Notes: generated by a model not told the origin, from the letters alone. A stretch of 6,126 nt of DNA from Acidimicrobiaceae bacterium (GCA_003485885.1 DNHM01000528.1:1-6126); one strand, 5' to 3'; positions 1 to 6,126 are shown, counted from the first letter of the stretch. A program made the numbers and translations.

Positions 1-423
1 TTCCATGGCCGACTCCTGCTCCATTCCATCGATGCCGATGATGAACCTGATCGTGCTGTACGACGTGTCTTCGCCGGTCTCACGATGGGGACGAACCATC
101 GGGTGTAGCTGGGTTGAGTACGCGCTCTCGTCGGTCACGATCTTCATGGCTCGTTCGTTGTCCTTGTCCGGCTCGCCGTACACGCCGTCGGACGCATAGG
201 GAATCTGTGCCGAATGGACGACCTTCAGGTCCTGGATTCGTTCACGCAGTTCGTCTGGCATGGCAGCCAACGCTGCCGCCTGATTCGCAAAGTGGGTGTC
301 GCCACCGACGGGCGGGATGATCTTGGCAAACAGGCATGTGCCATCTGGCGGGAACTCTTGGGAGCTCAAGTCAGCATGCCAGCTGTCCGCAAAGATTGGT
401 GCTGTCTCGTCGGCTGAGCGCAT
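1..423 (-). CDS. TauD/TfdA-family Fe(II)/2-oxoglutarate dioxygenase, N-terminus missing, partial at window edge
   Basis: Translating the minus strand from the ATG at 423 gives 141 residues open to the window edge, with clear TauD/TfdA features. WHAD (bases 381-370) supplies the His-x-Asp iron ligands. It is followed by a PPVGGDTHFAN segment matching the conserved PxGGDTxFxN of the family, a DELRERIQDLKVVHS helix, and HPMVRPHRETGE, the usual HPvvRtHPeTG block. The distal iron His and the 2-oxoglutarate-binding Arg would lie beyond the left edge. Family members (about 280 residues) have the HxD motif near residue 95-110. Here it is at residues 17-19, and this frame has a stop at 498-496 upstream, so some 80 residues are absent. 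No good ribosome binding site precedes the ATG. Family enzymes hydroxylate sulfonates, sulfates or related small substrates in the cytoplasm; the substrate here cannot be read. It is probably a 5'-truncated gene (pseudogene) or an assembly join. Family assignment is firm; the start and functionality are not. Confidence 0.8.
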   Translation of the reverse strand, partial: MRSADETAPIFADSWHADLSSQEFPPDGTCLFAKIIPPVGGDTHFANQAAALAAMPDELRERIQDLKVVHSAQIPYASDGVYGEPDKDNERAMKIVTDESAYSTQLHPMVRPHRETGEDTSYSTIRFIIGIDGMEQESAME

Positions 424-619
424 CGTCGCTCGCTGTGTCAGAGTCTCGATTGGCCGTAAATAGGCCAGCGGCAGCAGCAAGTCCGGCAATAACGACTAGA
501 AGAAGGCCAACGACTGCAAATCGTTTGCCTTTTCCCTGGTTGGGGCCTAGAGAGTTGGAGCCCTGGTTGTTGGGTCGTGATGGCGGCGATCCGCCTGGTG
601 GCTGGTGCCAGTTGGTCAT
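371..619 (-). CDS. Small proline-rich single-helix membrane peptide, probably the 5' part of a truncated gene
   Basis: I do not recognise a family. The 82-residue product starts MTNWHQPPGG. Its first 30 residues are rich in Pro, Gly, Asn and Ser, followed by a basic KGKR and one hydrophobic helix at about residues 34-55 (AVVGLLLVVIAGLAAAAGLF). An acidic segment NRDSDTASDD follows. This layout, a soluble low-complexity head with one helix and an acidic outer region, is common in actinobacterial membrane proteins whose C-terminal domain faces outward. The ATG at 619 is chosen over the GTG at 628 because AAAGGAG lies 8 bases before it. The last ~15 residues (LSRRDSTNLCGQLAC) read out of frame through sequence that encodes the dioxygenase in the neighbouring frame, so they are probably not original. 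The real gene likely continued into an extracytoplasmic domain that was lost. The head and helix are credible as once coding; current function is doubtful. Confidence 0.5.
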   Translation of the reverse strand: MTNWHQPPGGSPPSRPNNQGSNSLGPNQGKGKRFAVVGLLLVVIAGLAAAAGLFTANRDSDTASDDALSRRDSTNLCGQLAC

Positions 620-627
620 CAGACGCA

Positions 628-634
628 CTCCTTT
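628..634 (-). promoter_or_regulatory. Strong ribosome binding site of the small membrane peptide
   Basis: On the minus strand AAAGGAG (634-628) is followed by 8 bases and then ATG at 619. It is the best Shine-Dalgarno sequence I found in the window. It decides the start at 619 against the in-frame GTG at 628, which would overlap the site itself. Confidence 0.6.
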
Positions 635-779
635 GTTGAGGTACCTCCAGTGTCAAGCACTACCCCATGGCATTCTGTGCTCCCCTTCACACTCACGCCA
701 TGACCTTTGACCCCACCCAAGGTTCTCTTGGCGCACGTTCATTATTTGGATTCACCCAAACCGTCTAGGTTCGACAGCG
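635..779. promoter_or_regulatory. Divergent intergenic control region with short dyads
   Basis: This region of about 145 bases separates the minus-strand membrane peptide from the plus-strand CoA-transferase and must hold both promoters. Two small inverted repeats are visible on the CoA-transferase side: CCAAG-N5-CTTGG at 717-731 and TTTGG-N6-CCAAA at 745-760. The heptamer CACCCAA occurs at 714-720 and again at 754-760, exactly 40 bases apart. A TTGACA hexamer lies on the minus strand at 656-651, but no matching -10 box follows at 17 bases. No clear promoter pair can be assigned. Function as an operator region is inferred from position only. Confidence 0.3.
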
Positions 780-1937
780 ATGTCGTCTTCTCGCCCACTT
801 CCGCTCGATGGGGTCGTTGTCCTTGACCTCGGCCAAATTTATCAGGGTCCGTATGCCGGGTTCCTACTCGCCCAATCTGGCGCGCGAGTGATCAAAGTAG
901 AACCGCCGCAAGGTGAATCCGCCCGGGGCCGGGGCCCGACCTTGCCGTTCGCGATGCTGAACAGCGGCAAGGAATGTATCACGCTCGACCTGAAATCAAC
1001 CGAGGGTGTCGTTCAGTTCAAACAACTTGTGCGCACGGCCGATGTTGTACTCATGAACTACGCGCCCGGCGTCCCTGAACGACTGGGAATTGGGTACGAC
1101 GTCCTGTCGGATGTCAACCCACGACTGGTGTACGCACACGCGTGCGGGTTCGGTGTCCGCAACCTCGACGGTTCACCCACCGAGTCCACGATCCCGGCCA
1201 TGGATCTCACGGTACAAGCTCACAGCGGATCCATGAGCACAACCGGGCACGACCACGACCCGCCACTCAAATCCGGCACGGCGTTCATCGACTTCTTGGG
1301 CGGGACCCACCTCTTCGGGGCCATCACTACCGCGCTGTTCGAAGTCGAACGAACTGGTCAGGGCCGGTCCGTCGAAGTCGCCATGGCCGACGCTGCGTAC
1401 TTCACACTCGCCACCCACTTGAGCCAGTGGCAGCAGACCGGCACCACGATGCGCAACGGCAACCGCCATGCCGGTCTCGGCATGGCGCCGTACAACGTCT
1501 ACGAATGCGCCGACGGCCACCTCGCCATCATCTGTGTTGCAAACCGGCACTGGCGGGCGTTACTCACCGCGATCGACCGCGACGATCTCCTCGACGACGA
1601 ACGCCTTCGGGGCCAGACCGGACGAGCCGAACACATGGTCGAGGTCGATGCCATCGTCACGGCATGGTCGTCGCAGCTGCCGAAATTCGAGGCAGCCGAC
1701 ATTCTGCAGAAGGCCCACGTTCCGGCCGCAGCAGTACGCACGGTTGACGAGATCGTGCATGATGAGCGTCAGATCGAGCGGCGGGCCATCCAATGGATCA
1801 ATCACCCAGATCTCGGCGACATCCCGTTGCACACCAGTCCAATCCGTTGGCACGACAGCGAACTCTCAGACCTGGTTGCGAACCGCTCGCTCGGCGCCGA
1901 CAACGAACGTGTCTTTGGCGAGTTCAGTTCGGACTAG
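780..1937 (+). CDS. CaiB/BaiF (family III) CoA-transferase
   Basis: A complete 385-residue protein of the CoA_transf_3 (CaiB/BaiF) family, near the usual 380-430 residues. Enzymes of this family move CoA between an acyl-CoA and a free carboxylate through an aspartyl-CoA thioester, in the cytoplasm as interlocked dimers. Visible landmarks are the N-terminal LPLDGVVVLDLGQIYQGPYAG, the CoA-binding ARVIKVEPPQGE (residues 35-46), LDLKSTEG (69-76), and AMDLTVQAHSG (140-150). Asp142 in the last of these fits the catalytic Asp (Asp169 of formyl-CoA transferase). GRSVEVAMADA (195-205) and GLGMAPYNVYECADGHLAI (232-250) are the other family signatures. The VQA.SG context favours transferase over the related alpha-methylacyl-CoA racemase. 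The substrate cannot be read from sequence. It stands alone on the plus strand between a divergent neighbour and a convergent lipoprotein, so no operon partner suggests one. The ATG at 780 begins just before the conserved domain; its ribosome binding site is weak. Confidence 0.93.
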   Translation: MSSSRPLPLDGVVVLDLGQIYQGPYAGFLLAQSGARVIKVEPPQGESARGRGPTLPFAMLNSGKECITLDLKSTEGVVQFKQLVRTADVVLMNYAPGVPERLGIGYDVLSDVNPRLVYAHACGFGVRNLDGSPTESTIPAMDLTVQAHSGSMSTTGHDHDPPLKSGTAFIDFLGGTHLFGAITTALFEVERTGQGRSVEVAMADAAYFTLATHLSQWQQTGTTMRNGNRHAGLGMAPYNVYECADGHLAIICVANRHWRALLTAIDRDDLLDDERLRGQTGRAEHMVEVDAIVTAWSSQLPKFEAADILQKAHVPAAAVRTVDEIVHDERQIERRAIQWINHPDLGDIPLHTSPIRWHDSELSDLVANRSLGADNERVFGEFSSD

Positions 1938-1966
1938 GCCGTAGTCACCGAGTCGCAGAAACCTGG

Positions 1967-2749
1967 TCAGCCACCGCCAAGCTGTGCGAGCCGATCCAGC
2001 GAGATGCCGCAGTCGGTGAATACTTCGAGCAACGCAGTGACATCCTCCAACACTGCAGGATCGGTGAAGTCCAGATTCTCGAACAGGCAGTTCGCTTCGG
2101 CTTCAGTGAATCCAGCTTCGACCAAGCCAAGAACTGCTTGATCACGGATCGTGCCTTCGAACTCGGGGAGGTCGTCGGATCCCTCGGTGGTGCCGTCCTC
2201 GGCGATCACCGGAGGCAGACCCGGATCAAGACCGATGCCGCACTCAGTGAAGTTGTACGCCTCGATGTTGTACGTGGCCACTTCCATGGCGCCGCCAAGC
2301 TCCTCGATGATGCCGAGGTCTAGATCAATGAAGGTCCAGTTCACATCGTCGAGGGCTGTGACCAGTGCGCCGAACCCCTCGATGGTCTGATCGAGATCAT
2401 CAGCGATTTCGTTCGGAACCAACCGTGCAGACGCTGTCATGACTGCGAGCGCTTGGGTGAGCCCCCGCTCAAGCACCACTGGGTCGCCAAAGAACAGCGT
2501 GTCGAGTGCCTCGACACCTTCGTCGACGACAGCAGCGGCTTCGCACCAGTTGTCGGCTTGGGCCACGGCCCGGATGGCCTTAGCAGCGCCGGGATCTGAT
2601 TCGGTAGGGGCCGAAGTTGGCTCCTCGTCTGGCACCGCGGCTGCGGCGTCGGCATCTGCGCCGACGCCGCTCGCGTCAATAGTGGTGTCGGACTTACAGC
2701 CCACCGCAAACAAGGCGAGCGCTGCGATAAGTACCAGAAGCTTCTTCAT
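1967..2749 (-). CDS. Predicted secreted lipoprotein of unrecognised family
   Basis: A 260-residue protein I cannot assign to a named family. It starts MKKLL, has a hydrophobic stretch LVLIAALALFAV, and then a lipobox-like AVGC with Cys18, so export and lipid anchoring outside the membrane are expected. Residues 19-56 are a low-complexity Ala/Asp/Pro/Glu linker. The folded part (about 57-260) is acidic and helical-looking, with four cysteines (69, 170, 221, 247) that could form two disulfides. A nine-residue motif occurs twice: FTECGIGLD at 167-175 and FTDCGISLD at 244-252. An LVEAGFTEAEANCLFENL segment lies at 209-226. The frame stays open for 42 codons upstream, but the ATG at 2749 is chosen because it places the signal peptide at the N-terminus; its ribosome binding site is weak. 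It lies 97 bases downstream of the alcohol dehydrogenase on the same strand and ends 29 bases from the convergent CoA-transferase. Lipoproteins of this style are frequent in Acidimicrobiia; the role is unknown. Confidence 0.82.
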   Translation of the reverse strand: MKKLLVLIAALALFAVGCKSDTTIDASGVGADADAAAAVPDEEPTSAPTESDPGAAKAIRAVAQADNWCEAAAVVDEGVEALDTLFFGDPVVLERGLTQALAVMTASARLVPNEIADDLDQTIEGFGALVTALDDVNWTFIDLDLGIIEELGGAMEVATYNIEAYNFTECGIGLDPGLPPVIAEDGTTEGSDDLPEFEGTIRDQAVLGLVEAGFTEAEANCLFENLDFTDPAVLEDVTALLEVFTDCGISLDRLAQLGGG

Positions 2750-2846
2750 GGCAGTCACGGTAACCCATGCACCGACCTCGTACATGTGCCCTTTTACACA
2801 GGACCTCGTTTGGGAGCAGGATTCAGACCCGTCAGAACAAGATGAT
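2750..2846 (-). other. 97-base gap between alcohol dehydrogenase and lipoprotein
   Basis: I see no stem-loop followed by a T-run after the alcohol dehydrogenase stop. I see no convincing -35/-10 pair for the lipoprotein either. A TGTAAA hexamer on the minus strand about 35 bases before the ATG at 2749 could be a -10 box but lacks a partner. Co-transcription of the two genes is possible but not shown. Confidence 0.3.
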
Positions 2847-3932
2847 CTAGAAGACGATGACGCTTCGAGCCACACTGCCCGACTTCATGGCATCGAAACC
2901 TTCGTTGATTTCTTCGAGCGAGATCGTGTTGGACACCATTTCGTCGAGCTTGAGCCGGCCGTCGATGTACATGTCAACGAAACGGGGCATGTCGGTACGG
3001 AACTGATTGGAACCCATATTTGATCCGGTCAGCTTCTTTTCGGAGAGAAGCTCGGCGCCGTGGACCTCGATCTTGGTGCCCACAGGGATCATGCCGATCA
3101 CGGTGGCCTGGCCACCGCTGCGCAACATCGAGAAACACTGTTCCGCCGTAGCTTTCATACCCACCGCCTCGAAGCTGTGGTGCACACCGCCACCGGTGAT
3201 GTCTTTAACCGCCTGCACGGCGTCGTCCTTGCTGGCGTTCACGACATGGGTTGCACCCATTGCCTGGGCAAGCTCAAGCTTGGACTCGACCATGTCGACA
3301 GCAATGATCTTGTTTGCCCCGGCGATACGAGCTCCTTGGATTGCCGACAAACCAATGCCGCCAGCACCCACAACACAGACCGACTCGCCCGCTGCGACCT
3401 TGGCTGTGCGGAAGACCGCACCAAGCCCAGTGGTCACACCGCAACCAATGAGAGCGGCCTTGTCGAGCGGCATGTCCTTGTCGATCTTTACCAGTGCGTG
3501 CTCGTGCACCAGCATCATCTCGGCAAACGACGACAGGTGTAAGAACTGGTTGACGGTCTCGCCGCCCCGGCTCAGCCGCGGACCTTCGCCAGGCTGACGA
3601 ACCAACTCGGTCGCCTTGTTCTCGCACAGGGTCATGTGCCCATCGGTGCACTGGGAGCAGTGGCCGCAGAAGGCAGACAAACACGTGATCACATGGTCCC
3701 CAGGCTCCACGTAGTGGACCATGGAACCCACGGCCTCAACGACACCCGCCGATTCGTGCCCCAACACTGCAGGACACGGAAACGGGTATTTACCCTCCAT
3801 GAAGTGCAAGTCGCTATGGCACACACCCGCGGCTGACGTGCGGATCAGGACCTCGCGAGGACCCGGCTCGCCAATCTCGATGTCTTCGATCTCGAGTACA
3901 CCGGGGATGGAATTCAGTACCGCAGCCTTCAT
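2847..3932 (-). CDS. Zinc-dependent, NAD-type alcohol dehydrogenase (medium-chain family)
   Basis: A complete 361-residue medium-chain dehydrogenase that interconverts an alcohol with its aldehyde or ketone using a nicotinamide cofactor in the cytoplasm. The catalytic zinc ligands are visible as Cys38 (GVCHSD), His59-Glu60 (GHESAG) and Cys164 (LIGCGVTTG). The structural zinc lobe is complete: Cys89, Cys92, Cys95 and Cys103 in FCGHCSQCTDGHMTLC. The Rossmann fold has GAGGIG at 189-194 and ends in Asp213 (AVDMVESK), which favours NAD over NADP. The length and the GCGVTTG...GAGGIGLSAIQGARIAGA pattern resemble the class III/formaldehyde-type and the NDMA-dependent actinobacterial alcohol dehydrogenases. 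I cannot decide between these or name the substrate. The start at 3932 is supported by GAAAGG 8 bases upstream. It follows the ferric permease by 67 bases, a gap holding a perfect inverted repeat, so independent control is likely. No key residue is missing. Confidence 0.93.
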   Translation of the reverse strand: MKAAVLNSIPGVLEIEDIEIGEPGPREVLIRTSAAGVCHSDLHFMEGKYPFPCPAVLGHESAGVVEAVGSMVHYVEPGDHVITCLSAFCGHCSQCTDGHMTLCENKATELVRQPGEGPRLSRGGETVNQFLHLSSFAEMMLVHEHALVKIDKDMPLDKAALIGCGVTTGLGAVFRTAKVAAGESVCVVGAGGIGLSAIQGARIAGANKIIAVDMVESKLELAQAMGATHVVNASKDDAVQAVKDITGGGVHHSFEAVGMKATAEQCFSMLRSGGQATVIGMIPVGTKIEVHGAELLSEKKLTGSNMGSNQFRTDMPRFVDMYIDGRLKLDEMVSNTISLEEINEGFDAMKSGSVARSVIVF

Positions 3933-3940
3933 GGGGCCAA

Positions 3941-3946
3941 CCTTTC
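3941..3946 (-). promoter_or_regulatory. Ribosome binding site of the alcohol dehydrogenase
   Basis: GAAAGG on the minus strand (3946-3941) lies 8 bases before the ATG at 3932. This supports that start. Confidence 0.5.
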
Positions 3947-3955
3947 GTCACGTTC

Positions 3956-3973
3956 TGTGCCAATCCTGGCACA
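3956..3973. promoter_or_regulatory. Perfect 7-bp inverted repeat upstream of the alcohol dehydrogenase: operator or hairpin
   Basis: On the minus strand the sequence reads TGTGCCA, GGAT, TGGCACA: two perfect 7-base arms around a 4-base spacer. It sits 26 bases after the permease stop and about 23 bases before the alcohol dehydrogenase start, immediately upstream of its ribosome binding site. No T-run follows on either strand, so a standard intrinsic terminator is unlikely. The spacing and symmetry fit a dimeric repressor operator for the alcohol dehydrogenase, or an RNA hairpin in its leader or at the 3' end of the transporter message. The dyad is seen directly; the role is inferred. Confidence 0.5.
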
Positions 3974-3999
3974 CGAGGTGCGGACTAGAACACTAGGCA

Positions 4000-5643
4000 T
4001 CACCGATGTTCGGCCCGGCGCAACACAAGGAACCACGACAACACGCCCGACATCGCTACTAACACCACGGCCATAAGGCCAGCTTCGGCCACGAATGACT
4101 CTTCAAACGACAGGAAAATCCGGGTTGCCAGTGTCTGATAACCAATCGGCGCAATCAGCAGGCTGATCGGCAGTTCTTTCATCGTCGACAACAACACCAA
4201 ACCAACGGCTGCCAACAGACCAGGAGCCATCAGCGGCAGGTCGATCGTCCGAAACCGACGCAGGCGACCAGCGCCGAGTGTGGCCCCAACATCGTGGAAC
4301 CGGTCTGGCACCGATTGCACCGCAACCAGCGTGATACCCATCGCAAGGGAGCCGAAGCGCACCACATAGGCAAAAATGAGCAATGCCTTCGAGTCGTAGA
4401 ATAGATCACCAGCGAAACCCGATCGCAGCGTCCAAAACCGCAACGCGAGTGCGATCAAGATGCCAGGAAGCGCAAAACTGCCAATCACGATGGCATGGGA
4501 GAACGAGCCGGACCGACTCCGATAACGCCCGACCAGTAACGCAATGGGCAGTACCGCAGCCACCGACGCAAGTGCTGCCAACACACTCGACTCGAGTGTG
4601 TGCCTGGCGGCTTCGACGATTGTGTCAGCATCGACGGTAAGCGGGCGGCCGTCGCGGCTCGCTCTCGTGACCCCGTCGATGGCCCAATCGAGCATCGCTA
4701 TCAGCGGTGCACCCACGGCGAGAAGCGCTACCGCCAGAACCACTATCCCGGCTGGCCACCGCCACGCGCCGAGTCGATACTCCACCAGCCGAGTTGACCG
4801 AGCGGTTGCGTCTCCCGGAATCCTTCCGACCACGGCCCGTTCTCCCACAACCACAGCGATCGCAAGCAGCAATAACAGCAGGCTCAAGGCGAATGCGACG
4901 GAAGGCCGAGCCAGATAATTCGTGTTGATCGCCCGGGTCAGAGTGTCGTAGCGCATCAACTGGACGGCGCCAAAGTCACTGATCGTGTAGAGAAAAACCA
5001 GCAAGGTGCCAGCCAGAATTGCACTGGAAATCTGCGGCAGCACGATCCGTCGGAACGTCTGTCCGGGGCTGTCACCAAGCACTCGTGCACTTTCCTCGAG
5101 CGAACCAGCAAGCCGCTGCAGCCGAGCCACAACTGGCAGGTACACGTACGGATAGGTGAACAACGTCAACACCAGCCATGCGCCAAACAAGCCGCGTAAC
5201 TCAAAGGTGCGGTCGATCCCCAAGTTGTTCAGAACATCGTTTGCCAAACCGCCGGGATTAAGCGTGCGGATGAACGCTGCCGCGCCGATAAACGTGGGAA
5301 ACACCAACGGAATCGGCAAGACCGTCCGCCACAAACGACGCAGCGGCACGTCGGTGCGGGTCGTGAGCCACGCCAGCGTTGTGCCGATGGCTGCTGACGC
5401 CAACGACACCAGCACTGCAAGTTGCATGGTTCGACCGAGCGGGTCAAGCGTGCGCGATGAACGGAGCAGACCGATCGGATCAGCGTCGGTGCTGATGTTC
5501 CGCCAGACCACATAGATGCCAGGGAACGCAAAAGCGGCGGCGAGCACAACACCAACAGCCCGCAACACCCAAGGAGCTCGGGTGCGGCGTGGCGCTCGGT
5601 TACGTCCTCCAACCAAGGAGGACGGTGCGGTCGCAGCGGTCAC
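4000..5643 (-). CDS. Ferric iron ABC transporter permease, two fused permease domains (FbpB/AfuB type)
   Basis: A 547-residue inner-membrane permease with two BPD_transp_1 domains in one chain, the usual form for the Fe(III) (FbpB/SfuB/AfuB) family of about 500-560 residues. About 12 membrane helices are visible, near residues 26-47, 72-95, 105-125, 150-172, 205-228, 248-268, 297-320, 350-372, 383-402, 418-440, 472-495 and 520-541. Each half carries the EAA loop that docks the ATPase: ESARVLGDSPGQTFRRIVLP (184-203) and DVGATLGAGRLRRFRTIDLP (451-470). The basic N-terminus (RNRAPRRTRAP) should be cytoplasmic. The start is the GTG at 5643, whose last two bases overlap the TGA of the binding-protein gene upstream; there is no good ribosome binding site, which fits translational coupling. 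No ATPase gene follows; the next gene on the strand is the alcohol dehydrogenase. Substrate assignment rests on family resemblance plus the FbpA-like partner. Confidence 0.92.
   Translation of the reverse strand: MTAATAPSSLVGGRNRAPRRTRAPWVLRAVGVVLAAAFAFPGIYVVWRNISTDADPIGLLRSSRTLDPLGRTMQLAVLVSLASAAIGTTLAWLTTRTDVPLRRLWRTVLPIPLVFPTFIGAAAFIRTLNPGGLANDVLNNLGIDRTFELRGLFGAWLVLTLFTYPYVYLPVVARLQRLAGSLEESARVLGDSPGQTFRRIVLPQISSAILAGTLLVFLYTISDFGAVQLMRYDTLTRAINTNYLARPSVAFALSLLLLLLAIAVVVGERAVVGRIPGDATARSTRLVEYRLGAWRWPAGIVVLAVALLAVGAPLIAMLDWAIDGVTRASRDGRPLTVDADTIVEAARHTLESSVLAALASVAAVLPIALLVGRYRSRSGSFSHAIVIGSFALPGILIALALRFWTLRSGFAGDLFYDSKALLIFAYVVRFGSLAMGITLVAVQSVPDRFHDVGATLGAGRLRRFRTIDLPLMAPGLLAAVGLVLLSTMKELPISLLIAPIGYQTLATRIFLSFEESFVAEAGLMAVVLVAMSGVLSWFLVLRRAEHR
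5640..5643 (-). other. GTGA start/stop overlap coupling binding protein and permease
   Basis: On the minus strand the bases GTGA contain the GTG start of the permease (5643-5641) and the TGA stop of the binding protein (5642-5640). This overlap is typical of translational coupling within an operon and sets both gene ends. Confidence 0.75.
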
Positions 5644-6126
5644 TGGTTGGCGATGCCGCTTGCTTCGACAATGTCGAGTGTGACTTCAAGCCCGCCGCCA
5701 AGTGAGTCGAAATCAATCGTTGCCGTGCCCGACGCATTGAGTGGCGGCAAGATCTCGGCCGACTGCACACCTGCGGCGAGTGGGTACTCGAACGTTTCCT
5801 CGGTGTAATACCGCTGTACCGGTTCAGAAAGCAGGTACCGGATGAGTTCATGCGCCTCGGCTGGATGAGGTGTGGTCTCGACCAGCGTTGCCGCAGTGAT
5901 GATCAGTAGCGAGCCGATGTCGTCGCCCGACAGGTCATGATTCAGTGCCCGGTGGTCTTCACCAATGGCAGCCGCTTCTTGAAAGTTGTAGTAGTGATTC
6001 ACCAGACCTAGGTCGATCTCGCCCCGCCCCGCAGCGTCGACGATCGAGCGGTTGTTCGGGTAGTACTTGGCCCCGTTGGCCACCATGTCGTTGAGCCATT
6101 GCGTAGCGACATCGTCGCCCTCTTGA
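5640..6126 (-). CDS. Ferric iron ABC transporter substrate-binding protein (FbpA type), C-terminal part
   Basis: This is the C-terminal 161 residues of an extracytoplasmic binding protein; the gene continues past the right edge, so the signal peptide and first lobe are not seen. It delivers Fe(III) to the permease encoded directly downstream. The reading frame enters as QEGDDVATQWLNDMVANGAK and then has NNRSIVDAAGRGEIDLGLVNHYYNFQ. The adjacent tyrosines in NHYY (codons at 5993-5991 and 5990-5988) match the paired iron-ligand tyrosines of FbpA (Tyr195/Tyr196 in Haemophilus). The tail ELIRYLLSEPVQRYYTEETFEYPLAAGV and LPPLNASG is also typical of this family, where the ETFEYP block is well conserved. 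It shares GTGA with the permease start, so the two are one operon. An internal ATG at 6086 is not the start, since family homology continues upstream to the window edge. An Fe(III) substrate is well supported; the exact chelate or anion partner is unknown. Confidence 0.9.
   Translation of the reverse strand, partial: QEGDDVATQWLNDMVANGAKYYPNNRSIVDAAGRGEIDLGLVNHYYNFQEAAAIGEDHRALNHDLSGDDIGSLLIITAATLVETTPHPAEAHELIRYLLSEPVQRYYTEETFEYPLAAGVQSAEILPPLNASGTATIDFDSLGGGLEVTLDIVEASGIANQ

Noticed and set aside
651..656. TTGACA on the minus strand as the -35 box of the small membrane peptide
   Set aside because: The -10 position 17 bases on falls on the ribosome binding site and does not resemble TATAAT, so the hexamer cannot serve this start.
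666..702. CATGGC/GCCATG inverted repeat in the divergent region
   Set aside because: Arms of 6 bases separated by 25 bases are expected by chance; no support for a hairpin or paired operator.
1932..1946. GACTA-N5-TAGTC stem between the convergent CoA-transferase and lipoprotein genes as a bidirectional terminator
   Set aside because: The stem is only 5 bp, overlaps the CoA-transferase stop codon and has no T-run on either side.
2750..2875. A 42-residue N-terminal extension of the lipoprotein frame, starting at 2875
   Set aside because: It would bury the signal peptide and lipobox inside the protein and would overlap the 3' end of the alcohol dehydrogenase. The ATG at 2749 gives a normal lipoprotein start.
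2439..3597. Long open frames on the plus strand opposite the lipoprotein and alcohol dehydrogenase
   Set aside because: Their translations are low-complexity Ser/Ala/Thr/Pro strings with no domain signature, while the minus-strand frames encode clear proteins. They are shadows of codon bias.
3967..3984. TGGCAC followed by a GTGC element on the plus strand as a sigma-54 promoter
   Set aside because: The second element does not match TTGC, it points away from the alcohol dehydrogenase into the 3' end of the permease gene, and sigma-54 is not expected in actinobacteria.

Overview
The window is chromosomal-type DNA of a moderately GC-rich bacterium, most likely an actinobacterium. The alanine- and aspartate-rich lipoprotein, the proline-rich one-helix membrane peptide and the weak ribosome binding sites suggest the Acidimicrobiia/Ilumatobacter type. 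That placement is inferred from protein style, not from a marker gene. I see no tRNA, rRNA, CRISPR array, transposase or phage gene.

Layout, left to right. (1) 1-423, minus strand: the middle part of a TauD/TfdA-type Fe(II)/2-oxoglutarate dioxygenase. It runs off the left edge and lacks the N-terminal part expected of the family. (2) 371-619, minus strand, another frame: a small proline-rich peptide with one membrane helix, whose tail overlaps the start of the dioxygenase fragment. The two look like remains of two genes joined out of frame. (3) 620-779: a short divergent control region with small dyads. (4) 780-1937, plus strand: a complete CaiB/BaiF (family III) CoA-transferase. (5) 1967-2749, minus strand: a secreted lipoprotein of unrecognised family, convergent with the CoA-transferase. 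(6) 2847-3932, minus strand: a complete zinc-dependent, NAD-type alcohol dehydrogenase, with a perfect 7-bp inverted repeat just upstream. (7) 4000-5643, minus strand: a two-domain ABC permease of the ferric iron (FbpB/AfuB) type. (8) 5640-6126, minus strand: the C-terminal part of the matching FbpA-type ferric-binding protein, which runs off the right edge.

Genes 7 and 8 form one translationally coupled operon (GTGA start/stop overlap) for Fe(III) uptake. Its ATPase is not downstream of the permease, where the alcohol dehydrogenase follows instead, so the ATPase must be upstream of the window or elsewhere. The alcohol dehydrogenase, lipoprotein and CoA-transferase have no evident shared pathway with the transporter. 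The window is mostly ordinary metabolism and transport. The points most worth a second look are the broken dioxygenase junction, the palindrome before the alcohol dehydrogenase, and the internal Cys-motif repeat of the lipoprotein. I found no convincing new multi-gene system.
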